Origin: CAYOOT01 sp964405665
GTDB taxonomy: Bacteria > Bdellovibrionota_C > UBA2361 > SZUA-149 > CAZDWZ01
NCBI GenBank assembly: GCA_964405665.1
Contig: CAYOOT010000002.1
Span: 1-64,000, forward strand
Length of the DNA: 64,000 bases
Reading direction: 5' to 3'
The translations under genes were made by a program, and so were the position numbers. This document shows, piece by piece, positions 35,361-43,466 of the stretch (position 1 is its first letter; every line of letters begins with the position of its first letter). A model generated the notes under the pieces. The model had not been told where the DNA came from, did not search any database, and saw nothing but the letters and a program-made list of their open reading frames with translations.

Positions 35361-37358
35361 ATGAGGTTTTCAAATTTAAAATCAAGGTTTTTAGTTTTGC
35401 ATATATTTCTGCAATTCTTAATACCTTTCTTCGTCCTAGCAGAAACTTCCACGACTCTTTCAACAACTACGACTACTTCTTCTACAACCAGCACCACCCT
35501 AACAAGTGCAAATCTTTCCCCCCAAGAATTATCTCAGGTTAACTACCTACTTTATACTTATGACTGCGATTTAAACAAAGATAAAGTTTGCGATAATAAG
35601 GATCTGCAACTTGGGCAACAACAAGCCTCACAACAACAAAATAGCGGACAAGGTTCTCAGATCGGCCAACAAATTGGGCAACAAATTGCCATGCAGGTTG
35701 GTCAACAACTTTTAGGTGGTCTGATGGGTGGAGGCCAAGGCGGTGGCGGTCTTGGCGGTGGGAATGGAGGAGGAAATGGTGGTGGAAATAACGGTGGTGG
35801 ATGCAAGGGCGGCCAGTGCAATGCCCCCAAAGAAAATGCTTTGGCGCAAAAGTTTCTTGCTGCCGACAGTACAGAACATGATGGCGCAGCAAAGACACCA
35901 AAAGCATCTACCACTACTACAACTACCTCATCTTCAACAACATCATCATCTTCCACTACAACAAGCACAACTGATACCAAGAGTGATAAAGAAAAAGAAT
36001 ACGAAGCATTAAAAGCTGATCGAGATAAAGCTTTAGGCCCAGAATACAAAGATTGGCGCGATACTAAACTAAAAGATTTAGGAGGCAGTGAAGGAATTGA
36101 TAAAGCGATAGATGCCAATTCCCATTTAAAACCTGGACAACCAGCCGGAGATAGCCTTGCAAAATTTGACAGTACCTTGCGCGATGGAATTAATAAAGGT
36201 GATATCACTCCACAAGAAGCTGCCAAGCTATATACATTGGCTGAACATTCCGCGCATTTCAAAACTTCTGCCGGGGAATTTTATAGTAACAACGGTGGGG
36301 CAAATGGCATTTCACTGGGCAGTCAAAGTTCAGATTTTAGCAAACTTATTAATAGTGAGTCTAATTATTTAAACAAACATGGCTTCGATGCCGGATCAAC
36401 AAGATTAGTTGAGCAAGAATTATTCGGTTCAGCAGACGTATCGACACTTAAACAATATGGCGGAACCTGTTGGACCTGTTCCGGAGTGCAATCTGTTAAC
36501 TATACAGATGCAGGAACAATGGCCGAAATAAGACATACTATTATTGATGGTGGTCAATACAAAGGATATTCTGCGAGCGATCTTAAGTTGAACCATGCAA
36601 TAGATGCCCAATGGACTCCTTCTAACGGAACGGCAAGTTTAGCTAATCAACTCGATGTTGGCTTAATTGGAAAGCTGGCTGGGAACGAAAGTCCTTGGAG
36701 TGGTGGTTACCCTGGCGCAGTTGGATCTGCCGTAGAACAAATTACTGGTACTAAACCGACAATTAATACTTTTGGTTATGATAAAGCTAGTCAACTTAAT
36801 TTCATAAATGGCACTGATCCTGTAGGTGTGACTTATCCATTTCCTGGTCATGCCGCCTCATTCTCTTCAATAATTTCAAAAGATCCGATTACCGGAACTC
36901 CAGTTCGTTATGTACTTGGAGATAATAGCTGGAGTCCAAGCAACGAAGCTTTTGTTAAAGCTATCCCGGGAAATGCTGGAAAACTTACATTTCCAGGCGG
37001 CTTTGGCGGAGGTGGACCAGGAGGGTTGGGATTGGGTGGTTTAACTGGTGTTGGAGGTTTAGGAGGGAATGGTCTTTTTGGAATGTATAATACTGCTTAT
37101 AATAAAGGCACGCAAAATAGTAATTTCAATCAAGAAAATAAAGAAAAGCTTAGCAGTGAATATAATAGTCTCACACAACCACAGAAAAGCAAGATCATTG
37201 AAACCTGTGGCCAAATGATTAATTCTGGACAAAGTGTTGCTAATGTTTGCTTAGTTGCTTTTGAAGATTTAGCGAAAAATCCCACTATTACAGGCGTATC
37301 TGGCAAAACTTCCAGAACAAATTCAGCTAGAATTGACATCGACTTACTAAAATTTTAA
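35361..37358 (+). CDS. Secreted protein with dockerin-like segment, CxGGxC module and papain-like domain
   Basis: A 665-residue exported protein: signal peptide to about residue 27 (FLVLHIFLQFLIPFFVLA-E), Thr/Ser linker, a single dockerin or EF-hand-like loop DCDLNKDKVCDNKDL (68-82), a Gln/Gly region (IGQQIGQQIAMQVGQQLLGG), CKGGQC at 148-153, an AADSTEHDGAAKT segment and a second Thr/Ser linker. Residues about 215-545 hold the catalytic-looking domain: LKQYGGTCWTCSGVQSVNY with Gln365 and Cys370, FPGHAASFSSI with His497 and VLGDNSWSPS with Asn522, the Gln-Cys-His-Asn order and the NSW motif of papain-fold peptidases. A Gly-rich stretch and a helical tail follow. It is 9 bp upstream of the serpin-like gene. 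Confidence 0.65.
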   Translation: MRFSNLKSRFLVLHIFLQFLIPFFVLAETSTTLSTTTTTSSTTSTTLTSANLSPQELSQVNYLLYTYDCDLNKDKVCDNKDLQLGQQQASQQQNSGQGSQIGQQIGQQIAMQVGQQLLGGLMGGGQGGGGLGGGNGGGNGGGNNGGGCKGGQCNAPKENALAQKFLAADSTEHDGAAKTPKASTTTTTTSSSTTSSSSTTTSTTDTKSDKEKEYEALKADRDKALGPEYKDWRDTKLKDLGGSEGIDKAIDANSHLKPGQPAGDSLAKFDSTLRDGINKGDITPQEAAKLYTLAEHSAHFKTSAGEFYSNNGGANGISLGSQSSDFSKLINSESNYLNKHGFDAGSTRLVEQELFGSADVSTLKQYGGTCWTCSGVQSVNYTDAGTMAEIRHTIIDGGQYKGYSASDLKLNHAIDAQWTPSNGTASLANQLDVGLIGKLAGNESPWSGGYPGAVGSAVEQITGTKPTINTFGYDKASQLNFINGTDPVGVTYPFPGHAASFSSIISKDPITGTPVRYVLGDNSWSPSNEAFVKAIPGNAGKLTFPGGFGGGGPGGLGLGGLTGVGGLGGNGLFGMYNTAYNKGTQNSNFNQENKEKLSSEYNSLTQPQKSKIIETCGQMINSGQSVANVCLVAFEDLAKNPTITGVSGKTSRTNSARIDIDLLKF

Positions 37359-37367
37359 ATAGGATAT

Positions 37368-38414
37368 ATGGCAGATTTTTTTGATCATGTAGCAAAACTT
37401 AATATTCCCGTCATTGAGGACTCATTGGCTATGGCCGCTCCGAGAAAAATGAGAAACAGAGAAATCCAACTTCCAAAAGCAGAAAATGTAGGGAAGATTA
37501 TTTCCGAAAGTGAAAGCTCGGCACCACATGTAACACTTGCTGCCCTTAAAGAAATTCAAAAAATACTTGGTGGAAACGGAACGTGGACTCCCGCAAACAC
37601 TGAAAGAAGTAAAAAGTTTTTTGCAGATCTAATTAACTTAAGAAATGAAGACAAAGCAACTGCTAAATACATCCAAGCGATTGCTCAAGTAGGCGGAGTC
37701 GATCAAGTAAATAGCTTTCTTGAAAAACATGGATTTCCTTATCTAAAATTACCTGACTCTAACAACAAGGAAGCAATATCTTCTGCCAGTGTTTTTGATT
37801 TACAAGTTCAATGGAAGATGCCTGGCATAAAAACAATGCAAAGACTTACCCAAGAGAAAGCTAGTGTTCCAGCTGTTCATATCAGGGAACCTGCTGCCTA
37901 CTATAATGCAAAAGGACATGCTTTCCCCATAGTAGAGCTACAAACATCTTCTAATGAACGTTTCTTTATAACAAGATTTGATAAAGAACTTGATTCCAAA
38001 GATCCATTAGCTGCCAGCAAAACGGCAGGAGCGATCGCTTCTCAGTTGGAAAGAATAAAAGATAGACAAATGAAAAGAAGTGGCTATCCTGATGGAGTAA
38101 TATTCCCAATGGCCAGCTATGAAAAAAGCGGACAAATTGATTCACTGATTGGAGCTTCCACTAAAGATAAAAACGGAAAAGAATATCCGATCGGAGCCGC
38201 ACTTTATGTTCATCGTTTTCGTTTAAATGAAAAAGGTGCCCGTGCCCAAGCTGGCAATTCTATTATGGCTTACGCCGAAGCCCCTAAAACACTAAATATC
38301 GATGGTCCTTATCTGGCCTGGTTTCAAGTTCCTTCAAATAACAACAAGGGTCAGATAATTCCTTTTGCTGTTTTAATTACAAAAGAGCACATGAAAGATC
38401 CTGATTTTGAATAG
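37368..38414 (+). CDS. Serpin-like protein (candidate peptidase inhibitor)
   Basis: A 348-residue protein without signal peptide. In its C-terminal two thirds, short motifs appear in serpin order: ASVFDLQVQWKMPG (140-153, like the serpin FK..W..pF strand), ASVPAVHIREPAAYY (165-179, like VPMM....Y), FPIVELQTSSNERFFI (186-201, like the qvleLPY.g.elsm strand), PDGVIFPMASY, VHRFRLNEKGARAQA (281-295, like the vHka.ieVnEeGteAaA hinge) and DGPYLAWFQVP (312-322, like the hPFLffI strand). The first 130 residues are divergent and the reactive-centre loop is short. Directly follows (9 bp) the secreted papain-like candidate, so an inhibitor that protects the producer is an attractive role. Needs fold comparison; alternative is an unrelated fold. 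Confidence 0.45.
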   Translation: MADFFDHVAKLNIPVIEDSLAMAAPRKMRNREIQLPKAENVGKIISESESSAPHVTLAALKEIQKILGGNGTWTPANTERSKKFFADLINLRNEDKATAKYIQAIAQVGGVDQVNSFLEKHGFPYLKLPDSNNKEAISSASVFDLQVQWKMPGIKTMQRLTQEKASVPAVHIREPAAYYNAKGHAFPIVELQTSSNERFFITRFDKELDSKDPLAASKTAGAIASQLERIKDRQMKRSGYPDGVIFPMASYEKSGQIDSLIGASTKDKNGKEYPIGAALYVHRFRLNEKGARAQAGNSIMAYAEAPKTLNIDGPYLAWFQVPSNNNKGQIIPFAVLITKEHMKDPDFE

Positions 38415-38450
38415 TCTTAAATCTATATACGATACTTGGAAAATACCTGA

Positions 38451-38741
38451 TTAAGCAGCAAACTTTTCTTTAATATAAGAATAATCCTCATCTTGCACTT
38501 GGCTTAGTTCCCAACTTGCTTGAAGTTTGAACCAAAACTCTGGAGTAGAACCAATCGCTAATGAAAATTTCTTAGCGAGTTTACCATTGATTGGTTTTTT
38601 ACCATCACAAAATTCTCGGAGAATTTGAAGATCTTCTCTAATCCCTGCCGCAAACTCTTCCAGAGTTAAACCCATTTCTTCGAGATCGTCTTTTAATACT
38701 TCACCCGGGTGAACTTTAATTTCAAAATTTTTTTCTATCAT
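38451..38741 (-). CDS. HigA-type antitoxin (XRE family)
   Basis: A 96-residue protein of the VapI/HigA type: KVHPGEVLKDDLEEMGLTLE at the start, FAAGIREDLQILREFCDGKK as the recognition region, then LAKKFSLAIGSTPEFWFKLQ and WELSQVQ, the standard order for antitoxins of HigBA modules. It lies 9 bp downstream of a HigB-like toxin gene on the same strand (toxin first), typical for higBA. It would bind the toxin and repress the promoter. Confidence 0.9.
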   Translation of the reverse strand: MIEKNFEIKVHPGEVLKDDLEEMGLTLEEFAAGIREDLQILREFCDGKKPINGKLAKKFSLAIGSTPEFWFKLQASWELSQVQDEDYSYIKEKFAA

Positions 38742-38750
38742 ATTTAACCT

Positions 38751-39047
38751 TTAATGATAATCAACTATCTCTACATTATATGCATTGCAATCTTTCCAAA
38801 TAAAACAAATTCGATATTGGATGTTAATTCTAAGACTATATTGCCCTCGCCTATCACCGATTAATCTTTCAAGTCTATTTCCAGCACTTTGAAATAACTC
38901 TTCTAGAACTTCAATTGTATCAAGTTTTTTTAATTTTACTCTTGCCTTGTGATGCAAGCTCAAAGGCAAACATTTTAATGCCTTCTTTGTTAAAGTCCCA
39001 AAAGCAATATCTCTAGTTGCTTCATCTTTAAAACTTACAATCGCCAT
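38751..39047 (-). CDS. HigB-type toxin (RelE superfamily)
   Basis: A 98-residue putative ribosome-dependent mRNA interferase. It starts MAIVSFKDEATRDIAFG; LDTIEVLEELFQSAGNRLER and QYSLRINIQYRICFIWKD then VEIVDYH match the HigB family (R.sl.in..yRi.F.w ... DYH). A longer frame adds nine residues upstream (to 39074), but the ATG at 39045-39047 aligns with the family start. Encoded directly before the HigA-type antitoxin. Confidence 0.88.
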   Translation of the reverse strand: MAIVSFKDEATRDIAFGTLTKKALKCLPLSLHHKARVKLKKLDTIEVLEELFQSAGNRLERLIGDRRGQYSLRINIQYRICFIWKDCNAYNVEIVDYH

Positions 39048-39208
39048 TATATATTCAATTCCCAATTTACTCAATTATTATCTTCTTATTTATCATCCTT
39101 GTTTTCGCTACATTTTCTAATCTTGCGCAGGGGTTTCACCTTTTCTGATTTCTTGCTACAAAAACACAGTTTTCAATTTTAACTTTAACCAATTAAATAA
39201 GATATTTT

Positions 39209-40609
39209 ATGGCAGATTCTAAAAACACTTTCCGCACTGAAAAAGACAGTATGGGTGAAATGCAAGTTCCCACTTGGGCCTATTGGGCTGCATCTACTCA
39301 AAGAGCAGTTGAAAACTTTCCGATTAGTGGAATTAGAATTCCTCGTTCCATGATTGCTGCTCTGGGTTTAATTAAAAGATGTGCAGCAATTGCCAACTGT
39401 GAATTAAAACTTCTTGATGAAGAAAGAAAAAATATTATCTCTCAAGTCTGCGATGAAGTGGAAGCGGGAAAACTTGATGAGCACTTTGTGGTTGATATTT
39501 TTCAAACAGGATCGGGAACTTCCAGTAATATGAATGCCAATGAAGTCATTACTAATCGGGCTAAAGAGTTGATTGGCAAAAGTGATTTAAAATTTCACCC
39601 CAACGATCATATCAACATGAGTCAATCTTCTAATGATGTCTTCCCTACTACGATTCACATTGCCGCGGCTTTGGAAGTTGCTAAAAATTTAATTCCGGCC
39701 ATGGAAGAATTGAGCAGTTCTTTAAAGAAAAAATCAGAGGAATTTTCTAAAATTGTAAAAACAGGAAGAACTCATTTAATGGATGCCACTCCTATTACTT
39801 TGGGACAGGAATTCTCCGGATATCAAAGTCAGATTGAACATGGGATTGCCCGATTAAAAAGGTCTTTAGAATCCTTGTTAGAATTACCCCTGGGTGGGAC
39901 GGCTGTCGGAACGGGAATCAATACTCATCCGCAATTTGCTAAAAAAGTAATTGCTGAGATTTCTAAGAGAACAGGACTGAAATTTTTTGAAGCAACAAAC
40001 CATTTTGAAGCCCAGGCGGCAAAAGATGGAATTGTGGAAGTAAGTGGTCAGTTAAAAACCATTGCTTGTAGTTTTGCTAAAATTGCCAACGATTTGCGTT
40101 GGCTTGGGTCGGGCCCTCGTTGTGGCTTAGGAGAAATTCAACTTCCGGAAGTGCAACCGGGATCTTCTATTATGCCCGCTAAAGTCAATCCTGTTATTGC
40201 CGAGTCTGTTTTAATGGTAGTAGCTCAAGTTATAGGAAATGATGCTGCCATTACAGTTTCCGGGCATAGCGGAAGTATTTTAGAATTAAATATGATGATG
40301 CCAGTGATGGCTCATAATTTATTACAATCAATTACCTTGCTTGCCAGCAGTGCTAGAAATTTTAAAAGTAAATGCATTGATGGAATTAAGGCAAACACGG
40401 AACGGTTACATCAGTTGGCGGAAGCAAGTCTTACTGTCTGCACTGCACTAGTTCCAAAGATTGGTTATGATAAATCGGCGGCACTGGCTAAAGAAGCTTA
40501 CAAAAGTGGGCTTTCTCTTCGAGAAGTTGCTTTGAAACAACAAGTAATGACTGAAGATGAATTAAACAAAGTGCTTGATTTGATGTCGATGACTAAGCCG
40601 GGGTTGTAA
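39209..40609 (+). CDS. fumC: Fumarate hydratase class II
   Basis: Iron-independent fumarase: fumarate plus water to malate in the citric acid cycle. The 466-residue protein has the family landmarks: FRTEKDSMGEMQVP, DIFQTGSGTSSNMNANEVI, NDHINMSQSSNDVFPT, TGRTHLMDATPITLGQEF, GGTAVGTGINT, and the signature GSSIMPAKVNPV. Length is normal. Its last 42 bp, including the stop, occur again at 41299-41340 after a two-gene insert, so the 3' end has been rebuilt by an insertion. Confidence 0.97.
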   Translation: MADSKNTFRTEKDSMGEMQVPTWAYWAASTQRAVENFPISGIRIPRSMIAALGLIKRCAAIANCELKLLDEERKNIISQVCDEVEAGKLDEHFVVDIFQTGSGTSSNMNANEVITNRAKELIGKSDLKFHPNDHINMSQSSNDVFPTTIHIAAALEVAKNLIPAMEELSSSLKKKSEEFSKIVKTGRTHLMDATPITLGQEFSGYQSQIEHGIARLKRSLESLLELPLGGTAVGTGINTHPQFAKKVIAEISKRTGLKFFEATNHFEAQAAKDGIVEVSGQLKTIACSFAKIANDLRWLGSGPRCGLGEIQLPEVQPGSSIMPAKVNPVIAESVLMVVAQVIGNDAAITVSGHSGSILELNMMMPVMAHNLLQSITLLASSARNFKSKCIDGIKANTERLHQLAEASLTVCTALVPKIGYDKSAALAKEAYKSGLSLREVALKQQVMTEDELNKVLDLMSMTKPGL

Positions 40610-40628
40610 GAATCCAAAATTATTAAAT

Positions 40629-40880
40629 TTGACTGCTGTTAGCAATAAACAGTATAATGTTAAAATGAAGTCAGGGAATAAAGTTAAATTTGAATATCTT
40701 GGAAAATTAAAAGAAGATGATGGGATAGCTGAAATAACTTACTGGCAATCGTTAGACAGCGATGCTATTTCATCAGCCGCCTGGGAAATGGTTCAAGAAT
40801 ATCATTTAGAACAAGGTAAAACACTAGATGAACTCAGATTGCAAAGAACTGTTGAGCATCTTCAACGAAAATCATATTAA
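40629..40880 (+). CDS. Small protein paired with nucleotidyltransferase
   Basis: An 83-residue protein if started at the TTG at 40629, or 71 residues from the ATG at 40665; no ribosome-binding site decides. The segment FEYLGKLKEDDGIAEITYWQ, then SAAWEMVQEYHLEQGKTLDE and LRLQRTVEHLQRK, is a pattern I have seen in small proteins next to nucleotidyltransferase genes. Function not established; an antitoxin or partner role is inferred from the coupling. It overlaps the next gene by 53 bp. Confidence 0.6.
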   Translation: MTAVSNKQYNVKMKSGNKVKFEYLGKLKEDDGIAEITYWQSLDSDAISSAAWEMVQEYHLEQGKTLDELRLQRTVEHLQRKSY

Positions 40881-41292
40881 GTATATCATTGTCGGTGCTC
40901 AAGCTGTAATGAGGTATACAGTCCCCAGGTATACTAAAGATTATGATATTCTCATTGAAAGCTCTATTGAAAATGCCAAGAAAGTATATCGGGTATTAAA
41001 AGAATTTGGTGCCCCACTTACCAATATTAAGGAAGAGGATTTCGCTAATCCTGATTTATTTTATATTATGGGCGTTCCTCCAAATCAAATAGACATTTTG
41101 ATGAGTATCCCAGGAATTCATTTTGATGATGCTTGGAAAAATAAAAAAGTTTTTAAAGTTTCCGGCATAGAAGTAAATTATCTTTCTAGGGAAGATTTAA
41201 TTAAGGCAAAGATTGCCGCAGGAAGACCGAAAGATTTAATTGATGTTGAAAATCTAAAAAAATCCGAAACTGTCAAACTTAAATCTAATTAA
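40828..41292 (+). CDS. Nucleotidyltransferase-fold protein (MNT/AbiEii-like)
   Basis: A 154-residue member of the polymerase-beta nucleotidyltransferase superfamily. Near the start IKYIIVGAQAVMRYTVPRYT then KDYDILIE supplies the G(A/S)..(+)..D.D catalytic pattern (two acidic residues), with a third acidic residue in NQIDILMSIPG. LSREDLIKAKIAAGRPKDLID is the usual family ending with the conserved D. Relatives act as toxins or antitoxins that modify RNA or proteins by nucleotide transfer. The gene overlaps the small partner gene by 53 bp and the pair lies in the fumC insertion. Confidence 0.78.
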   Translation: MNSDCKELLSIFNENHIKYIIVGAQAVMRYTVPRYTKDYDILIESSIENAKKVYRVLKEFGAPLTNIKEEDFANPDLFYIMGVPPNQIDILMSIPGIHFDDAWKNKKVFKVSGIEVNYLSREDLIKAKIAAGRPKDLIDVENLKKSETVKLKSN

Positions 41293-41347
41293 AAGAATAA
41301 AGTGCTTGATTTAATATCGATGACTAAGCCGGGGTTGTAAAAACTCG

Positions 41348-41376
41348 AAAGTTTTTGCAAAGCAAAAACTTTTCAT
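41348..41376 (+). terminator. Intrinsic terminator after the duplicated fumC end
   Basis: Perfect 11-bp stem AAAGTTTTTGC (41348-41358) and GCAAAAACTTT (41362-41372) with a 3-nt loop and following T-rich bases. It lies 7 bp after the distal copy of the fumC ending and was most likely the original fumC terminator. Confidence 0.75.
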
Positions 41377-41385
41377 TTAAAATAC

Positions 41386-42318
41386 ATGCATATGAACCAC
41401 TCCGAACTAATCGAAAAAATTAAGCTCCTCAAACAACAAAAAAACGCTGTCATCCTTGCGCACTACTACCAAGAAGGCGAGATTCAGGACATTGCTGATT
41501 TCGTTGCTGATAGTTTGGGACTGGCGCAATTTGGTGCAAAAACTAAAGCAGATATTATCGTGCTAGCTGGTGTCCTGTTCATGGCAGAAACTGCAAAAAT
41601 TTTAAGTCCGGAGAAAAAAGTCTTGGCTCCGGATTTAAATGCCGGATGTTCTCTTGCTGATAATTGCCCGGCAGAAGAATTTAAAAAATTTAAAGCAAAA
41701 TATCCCGATCATAAAGTAATTACTTATGTTAATTGCAGTGCAGAAGTTAAGGCTCTTTCTGATATTCTTTGCACTTCAGCTAATGCCGAAAAAATTGTAA
41801 ATTCTTTTCCCCAAGATCAACCATTAATTTTTGCTCCTGATCAATACTTAGGAGGCTATCTCATTAAAAAAACCGGAAGAAAAATGGTTCTCTGGCCAGG
41901 CTCTTGTATTGTTCATGAAACATTTGATGCCAAAAAAATAACTGAACTAAAAGCCAGATACCCAAAAGCTTTGGTGCTGGCACACCCTGAATGTCAAGAA
42001 CCGGTTCTTGATTTGGCGGATCATATCGGCTCAACTTCTGCCTTATTGAAATACTCTAAGGAATCGCCAGCAAAAGAATTTATTGTGGTTACTGAAGCCG
42101 GGATTCTTCATCAAATGCAAAAAGCTTCTCCGGATAAAAAATTCCATGCTGCGGCAAATAGCGAAAGTTGCAATTGTGCGGAATGTCCTTTTATGCGTCT
42201 TAATACAATGGAAAAAATCTACAATTGCTTAAAAGATGAAAAGCCGGAGGTCCTTGTGCCGGAAGAAATCAGAATTAAGGCTTTAATCCCCTTACAAAAA
42301 ATGCTTGAACTAAGCTGA
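41386..42318 (+). CDS. nadA: Quinolinate synthase
   Basis: [4Fe-4S] enzyme that condenses iminoaspartate with dihydroxyacetone phosphate to quinolinate in NAD synthesis. The 310-residue protein shows HYYQEGEIQDIADFVADSLG, then the three cluster cysteines in YVNCSAEVKAL, WPGSCIVHETF and CAECPFMRLNTM, and the substrate-binding AHPECQEPVLDLADHIGS. The stop overlaps the ATG of the cysteine desulfurase gene (TGATG), so the sulphur donor for the cluster is made with the apoenzyme. NadB and NadC are not in the window. Confidence 0.97.
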   Translation: MHMNHSELIEKIKLLKQQKNAVILAHYYQEGEIQDIADFVADSLGLAQFGAKTKADIIVLAGVLFMAETAKILSPEKKVLAPDLNAGCSLADNCPAEEFKKFKAKYPDHKVITYVNCSAEVKALSDILCTSANAEKIVNSFPQDQPLIFAPDQYLGGYLIKKTGRKMVLWPGSCIVHETFDAKKITELKARYPKALVLAHPECQEPVLDLADHIGSTSALLKYSKESPAKEFIVVTEAGILHQMQKASPDKKFHAAANSESCNCAECPFMRLNTMEKIYNCLKDEKPEVLVPEEIRIKALIPLQKMLELS

Positions 42319-43466
42319 TGTTAAATAAATTTCCCATCTACTTGGACAATAATGCCACAACTCCGGTGGATCCTCGAGTTATTGCCAGCATGGTCGAGAC
42401 CTTGGAAAAGAATTTCGGAAATCCCTCTAGCAGCACTCACACTTTTGGCTGGTATGCAGCAGAACTTGTAAAAATCGCCAGAGAAAATCTCGCTTCTTTA
42501 ATTAATGCTCAAGCAGAAGAAATTATTTTTACCAGTGGCGCTACTGAGGCAAACAATCTGGTAATTTTTGGAGTGCTGAATTCTCTCAATAAAAAACCCC
42601 ATGTAATAACAGTTTCTACTGAACATAAATCCATTCTTGACCCTCTAAAATATCTGGGATCAAAAATCGATCTGACAGAACTAAGGGTCAATCAAGAAGG
42701 AGGATTAAGTCTTGATGACTTAAAAAACTCTCTGCGAGAGGATACTGCTCTTGTTTGCGTAATGCTGGCCAATAATGAAATCGGCAATATCCATCCCCTA
42801 AAGGAAATTGCCAAATTAGTTAGGACAACAAAAGCAATACTGCTTTGTGATGCCACTCAAGCAATCGGAAAAATTCCTGTTGATGTAATAGATCTGGGAG
42901 TTGATTTATTAAGTCTTTCTGCTCATAAGTTTTATGGCCCAAAGGGGATCGGTGCATTATACATTAGAAAAAATTCGGCCAAACTTCAGCCTCTACTTTT
43001 TGGCGGAGGACATGAACGGGGTCTTCGTTCAGGAACATTAAACGTTCCGGGAATTGTCGCCCTAGGGAAAGCTGCGGAAATTGCCAAAAATGAATTGACA
43101 GCAGATGGTTTACATTTGAAAAATTTGAGTTCCTATTTGCTAGAACTGCTTTCTCAAGAAATTCCTGATTATAAATTAAATGGCCCCAGCAAAAATCGTC
43201 TTCCCGGAAATTTAAATTTAGCGTTTTTAGGTGTTGATAATGCCAGATTGATCGGAGCTATCCAAACCAAAGTGGCACTTTCCGCAAGCTCTGCTTGTCA
43301 ATCTGCTTCCACAATTCCTTCACACGTACTCAATGCTTTAGGATTTGATTTGCAGAGACAAAAATCAAGTATTAGAATTGGTATCGGAAAGTTTAATACT
43401 AAAGAAGAAATCGAAGGGGCGGTAAAAATTATTTGCACCAATATTAAGAAAATTAGAAATGCTTAA
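42318..43466 (+). CDS. Cysteine desulfurase (NifS/IscS family)
   Basis: PLP enzyme that takes sulphur from cysteine for iron-sulphur cluster assembly. The 382-residue protein has IYLDNNATTPVDPRVI, FTSGATEANNLVIFG, MLANNEIGNIHPLKEI, the PLP Lys in SLSAHKFYGPKGIGALYI, RSGTLNVPGIVALGKA and the catalytic Cys in SASSACQSAS. Coupled to nadA (start inside its stop), suggesting a dedicated role in maturing NadA, as seen for nifS-like genes near nad genes in Bacillus. Its end overlaps the next small gene by 8 bp. Confidence 0.95.
   Translation: MLNKFPIYLDNNATTPVDPRVIASMVETLEKNFGNPSSSTHTFGWYAAELVKIARENLASLINAQAEEIIFTSGATEANNLVIFGVLNSLNKKPHVITVSTEHKSILDPLKYLGSKIDLTELRVNQEGGLSLDDLKNSLREDTALVCVMLANNEIGNIHPLKEIAKLVRTTKAILLCDATQAIGKIPVDVIDLGVDLLSLSAHKFYGPKGIGALYIRKNSAKLQPLLFGGGHERGLRSGTLNVPGIVALGKAAEIAKNELTADGLHLKNLSSYLLELLSQEIPDYKLNGPSKNRLPGNLNLAFLGVDNARLIGAIQTKVALSASSACQSASTIPSHVLNALGFDLQRQKSSIRIGIGKFNTKEEIEGAVKIICTNIKKIRNA

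Larger units (their letters stand above)
40568..41340. repeat. Inserted two-gene module flanked by 42-bp duplication of the fumC 3' end
   Basis: 40568-40609 (end of fumC, from AAAGTGCTTGATTT to GGGGTTGTAA) and 41299-41340 are identical at 40 of 42 positions, in the same direction. Between them lie a small protein gene and a nucleotidyltransferase gene. The hairpin terminator expected after fumC is found only after the distal copy (41348-41372). This is the layout of a site-specific insertion at the 3' end of a coding gene, where the incoming DNA restores the ending. No integrase is present. Confidence 0.85.

Noticed and set aside
35539..36262. Long antisense frames in the Gly/Ser/Thr-rich gene at 35361
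   Set aside because: They are shadows of low-complexity codons with biased Pro/Val composition, no ribosome-binding site and no recognisable domain.
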